This document shows positions 9,910-22,800 of a stretch of 63,111 nt of DNA, piece by piece. Positions within the stretch are counted from its first letter, which is position 1. Each line of letters opens with the position of its first letter. A program made the translations under genes and the position numbers. Origin of the DNA: Vitrella brassicaformis (taxonomy: Eukaryota > Sar > Vitrellaceae); NCBI GenBank assembly GCA_001179505.1, contig CDMY01000497.1, positions 1-63,111 on the forward strand, in the 5' to 3' direction. The notes below the pieces were generated by a model. That model made no database searches. It saw only the letters and a program-made list of their open reading frames with translations, and was not told the DNA's origin.

Positions 9910-12900
9910 GCAGCAGTTCACCCGTCGCTGACAGGATGCTGACCCGCGCGAAGGTGAGGAGACGGGGAAACGACCCCACGGGTGGTTGGGGCGCTGTCTC
10001 GTCCTTTGTCACCATATGAAGAGCACATCCACGGGACCATTTCATGCCTGCCTGTAGCCATATCGAGGCTGCCTGCATGACCTCATTGTCGCTTTATTCT
10101 CTGTGTGTGTGTGCCGATTATTGGTGCAGGCCGCCGCCAAGGAAATGGAGAGAGGCCCAGGAGGCCTCACTTGCTGCAGCGGCCGCATCCACCGGGGCCA
10201 TCCGCCTCGATGACCTCCACCCCTTCGGCAGTGGCAAAGACGACGAACGCCTCAACAAGGCCGCTCCGAGGCGACACAAAAAGAAGACCTCCGCCCTCAA
10301 GAAAGACCAAAGGGATGGGAAGACGGAGGCTGACCACCACAGAAGACCTCCGCCCTCAAGGAGGGGCCGGGCGAGGGGCAAGGGGAGTCGACAGATGGGG
10401 GATGTTCAGATGGCCGATGGGGAGGGCAAGGATGTCGAGATGATGGCTGAGGAAGAGAACGGCATGCTGTCAACGAAGGCCAAGATGCCTACCCGCCAAG
10501 CCGCCGTCCAGCCGCGTCGGCCTGCCAAGGCCGAGGTGGAGGAGGCTGACATCCACGAGGCCGCCCTCATCTACCGTGACGAGGACGAGGAGCCCCTTCA
10601 CAAGAGAAAGAAGAACAAAAAGTCCGTCGCCCGCGCCGCCAGCCGTGATGCGTACGGAGACGTGGACATGGACGTCGGGAAGGGGATGGCCACGACGCAC
10701 AGCCCGGGCGAGCGCAGACGCACTGAGGTGGCCGCCAAGGTACGTCCACCCAGCCCCCTTCCCACCCACACGCAACACACCTACCTGTGTGTATGTCTGC
10801 AGGTGCCTTGGTTTCTGGAGATGAGTGACGACGAGACGGCAGCGGCACTGCAGCTGGTGGACGAGGGACACGAGAAGGGCGAGAGCCTCACAGTGGCCAA
10901 AGTCAGCGGAGCTCTTGTTCTCGGGTACGCCACGCCACGTGTGTGGTGCCAGCAGTCATGTGAGAAATGTGACATACATGGCTGGATGGGATATCACATC
11001 TCGTGTCGTGTCTGCCTATAGATGCGACATAGTGTGTTTGGAGGATCTCGCGTGGCTCAATGACGAGATCGTCGACATCGTATTCGCCCTCGCCGAGATG
11101 TGGCTCAGGGCACAGGCCGCCGAAGGCAAAGGGTACGCTCCCCCCACCCCCACCCCCACCCCCACCCCCACCTACGCACACACAACACATTACACCCTTC
11201 ATCCACGCGCTGCTTTGCTGTGTGTGTGTGTGTGTTGCCTCCATCCATGCCATGGATGGCTTGGCTTGGCCAGTGTTCCGAAGGTGTGGATCCCGAACTC
11301 GTTCTTCTGGCAGTTTCTGTCCAACCCCAGAGCGACAGGCTTCAACTACGACTACCAGAAGGTCCGCCGCTCGTCGACCAAAAGAAGGTATGTGGGTGTG
11401 CTTGCTGAACGTGTGTACGTGTATCTGGGTGTTTCTGTACAAGTGTGGTCAGGCCGTCACCCTTGTCTGTACGTACCGGACACACATGCTGAAGTCGCAA
11501 CCTAATTATTACATGCTCGCCTTAAGCCTGACCACATACCGTAGACAGACCTAAGGCCGCACATTCCATGCTCCCTCCCCTCCACACACGCACCATGCAC
11601 TCCACTCCCCACTCTGACTGACAGACAGACGGCCAGACGGACAGGCGGACACACAGACACACCGCCACACATACTCATCCGCCAGGCACCAACCACCACC
11701 GCACCACCTGATTGATCAACACGCAGCATGCATATTCTCTGTTGGGTGTGTGGATGTGTTGTTGACACGAATGCAATCGATGTCAGGTCAATGTGTTTGA
11801 GTTGGACTACCTGCTGGTGCCCATCAACGAGGGCTACGCCACCACGGGGGCCGGCTACCAGGGCACTCACTGGGCACTCGGCGTGGTCGACGTCAAGTAC
11901 TTACCTCACATACACACAGCACACACGAATGCCATCCACTCTGTAGGGCCAAGCGCATCCGTGTGCTGGACTCGCTGGGTGGCGGGGGCACCAACTGGCG
12001 CAAAAAGGAAAACTCCAAGTGAGAAAACGAAAGACGGAGGGAGGGAGGAAGGGAGGGAGGGAGGGAGAGGCATGACAGACGAACATACAGGTCGCACACC
12101 CATGTGTGTGTCTCCATGTGTGTGTCTATGTGTGTGCGCGTAGACCAACTTGCCGCAGCAGACCAATGGGTATGACTGCGGCGTCTTCGTGTTGCTCTAC
12201 GGAATCTCAATCATCTGCAACTCGTAGGACTCACAGACTGATACCCACCCAGTCACCCACACGCTAATCGACCCACGGCTAATCGACCCACGGCGTGTTG
12301 TCTGTCCGTTGGTTGATGTGTGTAGGAGTTTCAGCGACATCGACGCTCACCGGTGCGCCGCCTACGCGCCCCGCCTGACGGGCGACCACACCACCGACCA
12401 GAACAACCTCATCTCTATCGTACGGCAGAAACTGGTGCGTGCGGACGGACGCACCCACGGCATGTCACGACAGACACAGTCTTCATGTCTCTGTTTATGT
12501 GTGTGTGCAGATAGTGAGCATCAGGGACCAGTCTCTGCCACTCGAGTGGGGCAGCCAACGGGGACAGCCGCAGGGGCAGAGTGCCAGTGCGCAGCCGATG
12601 GACACTGCGGCGAAGGCCACCAGGTCCGACAGAGGCACGCAGACACACACACACACACATCCATCCATCCATGCAATGGTGTCAACTTATTGTGGTGTGT
12701 CTCCCCCCCTCCACTTGCGTGCAGCCCGGAACCGTCACCCGGCCTCCGGTCCCGGACAGCGTGCTACTCGTGCCTCCCAGGATGATCGGCATCGTCTGTC
12801 TTCACCTCCCAATCCACAGTAGCAGCCGGACTTCTTCGCACTCCACACCACCAGCGGCCCCAGTGGACACGACATGGGGCTGCGGCAGAACTGCAAGAAG

Positions 12901-13348
12901 CGCGCCTGCAGCCCCCTCCCATCAGCCAGCCCCACAGAGAGCGATCTCCAGCCCCTTCCCAAGGCCAAGCGCCGCCCGACACCTTATGAGAAGGATGAGG
13001 CGCAGCCGTCTTCTGTGCGTCGGGGAGAGGTGCTGTGGGACCCGTTGAACAAGGCGCGGGAGGGCGAGATCGTCAAGGCAGCAGAGACAGCGGACGACCA
13101 GACCGGCCTGACCATGGGGAAGAGGGCGCCTCGCGGCGAGGGGCGACCAGCGTGTGCTGGGCCGCCGTGCTTCGGATTGGCACTGCCGGGTGGACCTGGC
13201 GCGGTGCCCCCTAGCCGCAGAGGATGGTGGTGATGATGACAAGATGGATATCGATGAGGGTGCGGGTGCCGCTGGTGGCGATGGTACGCTGGAGAGCCTG
13301 GCGGAGTGGCTGGGCAAGGGGTTTGATTGGATGGGATGGTTCATGTGA
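9906..13348 (+). CDS. Ulp1/SENP-type SUMO protease (peptidase C48)
   Basis: Likely SUMO-specific cysteine protease that matures SUMO or removes it from targets. The N-terminal half is a long polar region (about 10,170-10,740) rich in Lys, Arg and acidic residues, with KRKKNKKSVAR as a possible nuclear signal. The catalytic domain spans about 10,800-12,440. It contains LEDLAWLNDEIVDI, PNSFFWQFLSNP, then QGTHWALGVVDVK (catalytic His), RIRVLDSLGGGG (catalytic Asp) and QQTNGYDCGVFVLLYG (oxyanion Gln and catalytic Cys, about 12,158-12,206). This is the full set of C48 motifs in order, split over at least seven exons. The start is inferred: MSSSSPVADRMLTRAK at 9906 splices in frame to EASLAAAAA near 10,160. 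The region after 12,640 is uncertain because several frames compete. The tail MDIDEGAG...WMGWFM ends at 13,348 and may need a very short intron. Confidence 0.85.
11140..11172. repeat. (CCCCCA)n intronic microsatellite
   Basis: Five or so copies of CCCCCA lie just inside an intron of the SUMO protease gene, directly after the splice donor at about 11,133. Confidence 0.9.
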
Positions 13349-13818
13349 GTCGTGGCTGCGTTGTCTGCATGATCGTTGAGAGAGAGACACACGCCAGTTC
13401 ATGAGTGGATGCATGGTGTCTATCTGATCTGTTGTTTGGCGGGAGATCGATGCATTCGTATGTCTGATATATTGTCCTCTCCTGTGTGTGACGGAGTTCG
13501 TTCCTTTTCCACTTCTGCCTGCTGTTGTGTCATACACACACACACGTGTGCATGAACCTGGCGCGAATGACCGTATTTCACTACCCCCAAGCAGCCCAAC
13601 CCCACCCACCCTATCACACACTCACATACACACACTCTCCCAAACCCCACACTCGTGCACTGCCAGTCGCCAGTCGGTGTGAAAGGGACACAGCCCAAAA
13701 GCACACACACGACTAAAACCGATCAGTCAGTCAGTCAGACAGACAGGCCCTCCCCACTAGCACACTAGGCAAAGAAAGCCAGCCGTAGAACACACGAGAC
13801 AGACAAAGGAAGGAGGAT
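13349..13818. other. Spacer between convergent genes
   Basis: This lies between the 3' ends of the SUMO protease gene and the giant minus-strand gene. It contains (CA)n runs and short GACA repeats. No gene seen. Confidence 0.6.
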
Positions 13819-16800
13819 CTACTTGCTGCCCTTGGTTTGCAGCCGACGGGCAGTGGCCTTGACCTCGTAGTGGTCAACCCAGCTGTGCGTTTGGAGGAAG
13901 AACCAAGAAAAACACAAAGACAGTATTATCTTGATTGATCCGTGTCTCTTGAGGACATCTGTGTGTGAGTGTGTATGTGTATTGGTTCGTACCGGCCTGT
14001 GGGCGTGACGAACTTGGTGGGGTCGTCGTCCTTGGTCGATCGGATCATCTTGCAGGAGGCGGAAAGCTGTTCAAAGTCGAAGGACTTGCAGATGGTCTCC
14101 TCCAGACACTTGCGGGCGCATGTGGCGGCATTCTGGACGGTGAAGACGGGGAAGTCGCCCGACACCAACAACTCCTTCTCCGAGTACCTGCATGCAGCCA
14201 ACACACACAGCAGAAAGGATGCGATTGATGTATCGGGAAGGGGCATGACAGCACACATGTATCTGTGTGGCGGTTCGCGTACCTGTCGAACTGCAGCAGG
14301 GGGTTTTCGCCATCTATGGAGGTCAGGTCGACGCCCTCGGCGGTGATCTCGGCTCCCTCAGTTTCCATGAGGGGGGAGAACTCGAGTGGCAGTCTCATGA
14401 AGGTGTCGTTGGTCTTGAGGTACAGGACGCCTTGGCCGCCAGACCACAAAGTGCGCGACAGGTCGCACGCGTCGGGGTCCGTGTAGCACACTGTCCGGAT
14501 AAGGAATGCAATGCAGCACACACAGACAGAAAGCGAGACAGAGAGGGAGAGGCTTGATGGATGGATGTTGGCCGTGTATATGTATGTGTGTGTGTTGGCG
14601 AGGTGCGTACCCTGGAGTCCGTCGGTTTCCTTGAGGAAGTGTGCGACGTTGATTCTGAGTTCGGTCTGTCCCTTGGGCGGGATGATTCCGTGTGGCGTGC
14701 CGGCCATGGTCATCCAGTGGTGTGCTGAGATGGGCATGTAGTGGATAGCGGTGCCCGTGGTGGGGTACGCCGACGTGGCCGAAACCTTCTTGTGTGTGGT
14801 GCCGCTCTTGAGCCCGATCTTGATGTGCTTGTCGCTCTGCGGGTTGAAGGCGTCGGCGTGCGTGATGCCATGGACGTTCTCGTACAAGAAGTGGATGGGG
14901 CCGCTCTCCTCGAGCACCACCTGGAAGTTGATGGTCCCCGCCCCGGCGTACTTGAAGCCGCTCCAGTGGACCGTCACGTCGTGCTCATCGACCGTGACGT
15001 ACACCCCATCCGCCGTCGACAACTCGGACGAGGCGTACCCGTTGATGACCTGACCAAACAAGTCAATGCGATGCGGCCACACACACAGAGGATGGATGGA
15101 CGCCAAGGGGATAGATGAGTGCGCGTCTACAGCTGACCCCGTCGTAGCCGAGTAGGATTGAGCCGTCGAGTGAAACCTTCATGGTCGAGTATATGCCACC
15201 GAAGTACGGGACAGGGAAGGGCAGAGCCACCTCCGTCTCCCTCTCGCCAGATTCAAACGTGACCTTGTTCTCAACCGTCTTGTTCTCGAACCAGAAGAAG
15301 TCACCTGAATGGACAAGACAGCAAGTACCCTTCCTGGATGATTTCCCTCGCTCACTCACTCACTCACTCACTGACTCATTCACTCAGCTTCTACCTACCG
15401 GTGGTCATGACGTAGTCGGGGGCGGTGGGGATCTGGGTGTCCATCCCCAGCTGCGCGCAGTACATGAGGCCCTTGACCGCATCCTCGTTAGTTATCTGAT
15501 GACCAATTAAAGGATCGACACGCACGCATTGAATAAAGCACACGCCACGCCAGCAAGGGAAACAACCGAGAAGTGGATGATCGCTGCTGCCAATTCTCGC
15601 GTCGCTGACTGACCTTGATTTTGTAGGTGTTGGCTGTGTTGGATGGGATGCGCTCCCGGATGCTTGGGGGGGAAACGCCGAAGGAGGCGCCCTCACATGT
15701 GAGTGTGAGTGTCTTGCTAGTGGTGATATCCCGGCCGGCGGGAGAGCCTTCATTGGTGGCCAGGTGCAGGGTGGCGGTGCGGGTGCCGCTCTTGGACGGG
15801 ATGCAACGGACCTGAGGAAACCAGAGAGGGAAAGAGAGACAGAGAGACAGACAGACAGACGTTCAGCGAGCCATGTGTGTAGGTAGGGCTGCTTGTCGGT
15901 GAGTGTGGGCTGGCTGACCTTGACAAGGTGGGATTCCTGGTTGGGCGAGACGGTGACTATCATGCCCTTGGGCGGCAGCACTTCAAAGTCGTTGGCGTGG
16001 TCTCCCGTCACGTCCTGCACTTGCACGGCCAGGACACCGGTGCCGCCGTTGGCTATGGGCACCTCAACGGCAGGACTGGGCACGTGGACAGCACTCTTGC
16101 CCACGGACAGACTCGCAGGCAAAGCCGGCGACAGGCTCGACCCGCCCAACGCCAGCAGCCGCAGGGAAGACTCCACACTGCTGCCGCCGCTGTGGATGTC
16201 CAAAGTGGCCCTGCGTAGATGCAAACAGACACACACCGTCGAACGGCACGGTACGGCCAGGTGGAAAAGAGTGCGTCTCCCAGGCATCCCTACCCGTATT
16301 GGCCGGCAGTGACGGCGTCGACCTCGACTGTCACATTGACTGTGGCGCCCGCTGCCACTGTGGCCGTCGCAGGGTACGACACGGCGTTGGTCAAGCTCGC
16401 CGTCATCTGCACTCATCACACGTCATGAACACCCACTTCCTCTGCACTACTCCGTTTGGACAGACAGACAGGCAGACCGTCATGTGTGGTGGGTGGCTGG
16501 GCTACCTGGAGGGCCTTGCTGACGTTGAGTCTCTTCTCGGTGACGGTCAGGAACGTGTCGTTTTCAGAGAGGGGCGTGCCGCTCTGCAGCAGGACCTCCT
16601 TCTGCTGGGCCCACGTCAGGTCCGGGTTGACCGCCAGCATGAGCGCCACAGCACCCGTCACGTGCGGCACGGCCATCGATGTGCCGTTGGCCGTGTACAG
16701 CCTACAAGGCCAGACAGACACACAGACAGACCGTCCATCCGCCCATCGACAGAGGGGTCCTCTTTGTCTGCGTCATGCACGTCGCCTACGATTCATTGAA

Positions 16801-19800
16801 GAGGCTGGCTGGCACAGTCGAGACGATGTTAGCACCGGGCGCCGCGAGGTGGATGGTCTCATTGCCGTAGGACGCCCAGTAGGGGATGTGGCCGTCTTCG
16901 TCATGCGCCGTGACCGTCACCATGTTGGGAATACCGAAGGTCGCCGGGAAGTCGGGCATGGCGTCGTTGTCGAATCCCTCATTGCCTGACATCGTATGCA
17001 TCCATCCATCAGGCTATGTACGAATGTATGTATGCATGGGTGCCCTGTCTTGTCTTGTCCTGTGGCCTGCCTGCGGCACAGATGAACAGCTGGTTGGCCT
17101 TCATGTTGGCGACAATGGCGTTGTAGAGTGCGGAGCTGAATCGGACTCCGCCCCACGAGTTGCTCGTCACGTGCGCCCCGTGGTCCACCGCATACTCGAG
17201 GGCCTCGATGGCATCCGACATTAGACCTGATCACATTCCAGACACACAACAAACACACACACACACACACAGACACAGATGGGCCACAAGGAGACATGTA
17301 GCCCATTCACAGAGAGTATCAGTGGGTCAGTAACGTACCACTGCCATCAGCTGCGAGGAATTTGAGTGCCATGATTTGGGCCTTCCACGCAACGCCGCTA
17401 ACTTCGGCTCCGTTGTTGCCCTTGGCGGCAATGACACCAGCAACTAAACAAATGCACACAGGCAGACAGACAGACAGACAGGCGTGGTGTCAGTCGATTG
17501 GTATATCGGCCGATCGGTAGGTCTGTCTGTCTGTCTGTGTGTGTGTGTGTCTGTCTGTGTGTGTGTGTGTCTGTCTGTGTGTGTCGGTATGGTAGCGAGT
17601 GCTGTGTCTGCAGTGCTGCATACCATGTGTTCCGTGCCCGGCGTCATCCATGGGGTCGCCATCCTTGTTGCGGAAGTCATAGCCGTAGATGTCGTCTATG
17701 TAGCCGTTCTCTGCCAACACAAACACACACACGCAACCATGTACCTACCTACCCGCCCATCCCATACATGCATACCGTCGTCATCAACGCCTGCTTGTCC
17801 GTTGAGTTCGGCCTGGTTGACCCAGAGGTTGTCCTTGAGGTCGTTATGCGTGTAATCGACGCCCGTATCGAGCACAGCCACCACAGGGCCCTTGGGCAGC
17901 TTGGTGGACGAGCCAGTGGTCACAGACCACGCATCGGGGGCGCCGATGGACAGCATGCCCCACTGGTTGCCGAAGGAAGGGTCATTGGGGACTGTGCCTG
18001 TGGCCTTGACCACCTGGTCCTCCTCGCACGCCGCCACACTCTCGTCGCTGCAGATCTCGTCCACATTCTTCTGGAACTCGGTGATGTTGGCAGGGTTCTG
18101 GGGGTCCACGTACAGCTCCAGGATGTCCACGTGGCTGCGACGCATCTTGCGGTGCTCCTTGATGGCTGAACACACCAACACACCACACCACAACACAGCA
18201 CAACATGAGATAGCGACGCAAGGATACCTCTGCCTGTCTGCCCTTTGTGCAGCCATCCATATCACAGATGCATACGTACAGTACCGTCTTTGAGTCTATC
18301 GACGATGTCTGAGAGCCAGCCGAGTCGTCTGCGTCCTGCCTCTGCAGCGGTAGCGTTGTGGTAGACGACGAGGATGCGGGGAGGCGAGCCCAGGGCTGTC
18401 GTGCTGCCGCTCGGGGGAGTGCCACTCAGCTTCCGCCCCGCAGCCTTGTCAGCCTCATCCGCAGACGTGCTGAATGAAGCAACAAGCCAGCGAAACACAC
18501 AAGACGGAGGTAGGTCAAAGCACTCACTTCACAATCTCTTGCTGACATGTGTTCCTTGGCCTTGGCCTGGAGTGCTCGTCTGGCGGTCTGTGTGGCGTTG
18601 GTGACGTTGTTGAGGTCGAGTGATTCCTGTATGTCGGCCTCGATGGCAGCGTGTGCACTCGACAGCTTGGCGAAGTCATCGGCCGTGAGGAACAGTGGCA
18701 GCGGCATGGGCAGCCAGGGGACCGTGCCAGTGGTGTCGCTCAGGTGGAACAGACCCAGGCTGTACAGCATCGATATGTCCGCACTGACAGACACCAACAC
18801 ACATACATACACAAAGAGACAGACAGACCCATTCACACGTGGCTGGCCGTGGTGTTGTGTTGGTTGGAAGCCTGCTGCTTACTTGAAGAGTTCTGTGTTG
18901 ATGACGTCTCTGTTTCTGGAGATCATCCAGAGGTCGAGGTCGGTGAATATGGGCGAGAAGGCGGCGGCGGTGGACTCCTGTGTGTTGGCTGGGGACGTCG
19001 TGAAGAAACCCATCTTGACCATCTCGCTGAAGAGCGCAGACCCTGCCGTTGCATTCAGCTCGCCAAACAATGACGCACTCGACTGCACACGCCGACAGAG
19101 GCAGGCGGAAACACAATGCATCGGGCTTGCTGGTGGCTGGCTGGCTGACCGTGTCGAATGTGACGGCGAGTATTTTGTTGTCGTCGTCCACTTTGACAGA
19201 GCGAACGAGGTATTCATTGGCCTGTGTCTCCGTGTAGTTCCAGTCGCCAGACCCACGGAAGAGTGTGCTGGCCGGGAAGTCCGCGTACGCCAGCCGACGG
19301 GAGCCTCCACCGCCCTGCTTGGCCTTGAGCTGACGAGCCTGCAAGACAGAGAGGGGGAGAGGGATCAATGGATCAATGGATGGATGGACGGATGCGTGGA
19401 TGGATGAGGGAAAAGGCCCGCCAGGCACACGACACGTGTGCTGCTCGCTATCGGTAGTGCTGGTCTGAAGGTTGGTGTTGTACAGTATCTACCTACCGCT
19501 GGGGGTGAGATGTTCTTCCAGTAGAAGTCGGGGTTGGCGGCGTTGACGGCAGTGGCGTCGAATGACGAGAGGAGCACCATGTTCCACTTGTGCAGCACGT
19601 GGTCCTTGGCCGTGCCCACCAACGACTCCCACGTCGTACCCGCCTTCATGCCCAGGTCACGAGGCGTCACCTCACTGAAAGACATACATACACAACACAC
19701 GACACGGCAAGACGCATGTACAGCCATGTTGCACACTGCCTGTGGTGGTGTAGTGTCCCTCTCTGTTTGGCCGCCTGGCTGGCTGGTTGACTGACTTTTT

Positions 19801-22800
19801 GCGCCAGGCGGATGTTTCCAAAAGGCTGAGGTCGAAATTGGAGAGGTGTGCCGATGCAGGGAACTCACCGATGGCGCAGTCGTGGAAGTTGGGGTGCCAG
19901 TTGGACGACCTGAGCGAGGTTTCAATCAATGAAGGAAGGCACCCATGTTGATGATTGCATGTGTGTGTGGTGCCCTACTTGAAGAATCCGATGGGTTCTG
20001 CGTGTCCCTCATAGACGGCCCAGAAGCGGGCGCCGCCATAGGTGGATGCGGTGGGTGTAGTGAGGTTCTGGTACTCGAAGCCCCATGGCTTGATGGCCCC
20101 GTCGCGGGAGCGGATGAAGCCCCACGGGTGCCACACGCCATCCTGGCTCTTGTAGACGCCCCATGGGTAGAAGGTGTTGTCGTAGCTGCCACACGAGACA
20201 CAACACACGCAAGTGCATAAGTATTCCATCGTCTATCTATCTGGATTGATGCCTCGGTTCGCTGCTCGCTGGCTCTTTCGTATGTGACATCCATCTGTGT
20301 GTTTACCTGAAGTATCCGATAGGGACGATTTTCCAGGAGACGTCCCTCCAGGTGCTGGCCGTCGGTGACATTTCCATCGTAGGGTCGGCTGGGCTATAGG
20401 ACCCAGCGTCGATGGGTGGTGGAGCTGCAGCAGCCTCCAGACGCCGCCCCGCTACTTCGGTCTCTTCCGGCGGCTGGTAGAACAGGCCGCACGAGACGCA
20501 CCGCTGGATGCCTATGGCGCCCCAGCGCTGGAAACCTGGGGAGCCCCAGCGCTGGATGCCACCGGACATCCATCGGGAGAAGCCAGGAGGCATCAGCATG
20601 CCGTCCTCGCTACCGGCGATCGACCGCTGAATGCCGGGTGACATCCACCGCTGAATGCCGGGTGACATCCACCGCTGAATGCCGGGGGCACCCCAGTCTC
20701 CCCAGGAGCGCTGGATGCCTCCAGAGCCCCAGTTACTCCACCGCTGCAGGCCGGGAGAGCCCCAAAAGCTGCGCTGGATGCCGGGAGAATTCCACCCCCA
20801 GGTGCGATGGATGCCGACCGGCATCCAGATGCGCTGAATACCGGGCGACCCCCAGCCCCACCGTTGAAAGCCCGGGGACATCCAGCCCCATCGCTGAATG
20901 CCGGGGGGCGCCCATCCCCACCGCTGAATACCGGGCGACATCCAGCCCCACCGGGCGATGCCCTGCAGACATACCACACAAACACACATATGTGACGGCG
21001 GGGCATCATGTCACGTATCTGTGCCTGGATTGACTTACGATAGGCATCCAGTTGTTCCAGCGACCGAGCCCCACGTGGTTCAGGACCCCGAAGTAGCTGT
21101 CGAGCCAGCGGGCGATGCCCGTCCAGCCCCAGCCGTAGGCAGCAGGATGCCATCTCGCGATGCCGAACCAGCCCCTGGTCCATTCATATGCCGCCAGACA
21201 GACAGACGGCAAGAAAATGCGCAAAGCAGAGACATACCTTCTCTTTCCCTTTCTTATCTGGATTGGCTCACCAGCCGTGGTAGGCAGGACTCACCCAGCG
21301 TCCCTTGGCCACCCATCCCTGACATACAAGCGACGTATCCGTGAGATCCACTCATTCACCCAAATAGCGCATTCATCCCTCTCGCTCTTCAGCACACTCA
21401 CCCATCCCCAGTAGTCGTTGAAGGACCAGCGGCCGTTGCCGACCCACCTGAATGCCAAGACCGTCAAGAAGGCGTCTGTACATCCATCTGTGCGGTGCGC
21501 CTTCGTTACCCGAATCCAGTGTATTCGTAGGGGTTGTATCCTCGCGCAATGCCAGTCCATCCCCTGAACGACAATCGAGACGCCCTCAACACTCGTTCGT
21601 ATTTGATGCAACATGTCAAGTTTACCAGCCAGGGTTCCAGCGGGAGATGTCTGAAGGAGAGCAGAGCACGGACACAGAAGAGCAGGTGCTGTGATTGCAT
21701 GGCCGGGCTAGCTGCCTTTCACCCGGCCCACCCACCTTCCATGGTCCGATTCTCCTCTGCTCTAGCAATGCCGGTCCAGCCCCAGTCGGGATTCCAGCGG
21801 GCAATGCCAACGTAGCCCCTGAAGGAATCCACGGCAAAAAGGGAAAGGTCTGCCTTATTGAATCTTCTGTGTGCTTATGCACCGTACCATGAGCGTTGGA
21901 TACCCACATTTCCACTAGGTGACACGGTTACAGGCATAAGCAAGTCATCGTAGCCGTGTGTGTCGTGTGTGTGCGTATGTCAGTACTAATAAGGGTTCCA
22001 ACGCTCGTGGCCTGAAATGGCGCCTCTGTGCAAATAAGGAAATCGAGAGATCCCACACGGTGGGTGTGAGGTATTGGTATGTGGTAGGTCGTCGCGGCTT
22101 ACCCTTCGTAGTACCACGGGGTCCAGCGGGCCATGCCAAACCACCCCCTAGACAGACAGAGAAGAAGGCAGAAGCCAGGACATGAACAAACAGGTGTTAC
22201 ACAATCACGGGCAGCTTCACATGTGTATTTGGTCCCTGTGCGCACCAGCTGAAGTATGCGGGATTGAACCAGCGGGCAGTGCCCACCCAGCCCTACAACA
22301 TCAATGAAGCACAGGCATTTATTCCATCTTGGCTATGTATCTGTTTCCTTTGGCCTCCCCTTGTGTGTAGTGCAGTGCAGTGTAGCATACCCATCCCCAG
22401 ATGTCGCTCCATCTCCAGTTCGCCCCGCCGACCCAGTTCCACCCGAGGAATGTGCCGAAGAAGCGAGACACGTCGGATATGACGAAGAAGGGCAGAGTCT
22501 TCATGCCGCTTTCGCCGAAGGGCCCGCCCTCGGACCACGACAGGGCCGGCGCAAAGGCGAGTTCGTCCCATGGGGATGCTTTCGAGTGGTCCACGAAGTC
22601 GGCCGAGCCGCCAGGCAGGAAGTACCGGGCTGAGAAGAGCCCCGGGCTCTCGCGAAACCCGAAGCTGTGGATCTGTCCACCACCGGGCAGCCACGCCTCT
22701 GCAGCACACACAGCAGGGCGGATGAACCGTCAGATTCACGCCCTTAATGCATTGTCTGGCACAGATCTCTAGATCTCACACAGATGTCGCCCTTCCCGCC

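Noticed and set aside
17498-18169. 223-codon plus-strand ORF over the subtilisin exons
   Set aside because: It is the shadow of the subtilisin domain on the other strand and begins in a microsatellite.
20400-20970. Repeat array as a possible CRISPR or minisatellite
   Set aside because: Units are imperfect, have no spacers, keep one reading frame and join splice-consistent exons. It is a coding repeat in a eukaryotic gene.
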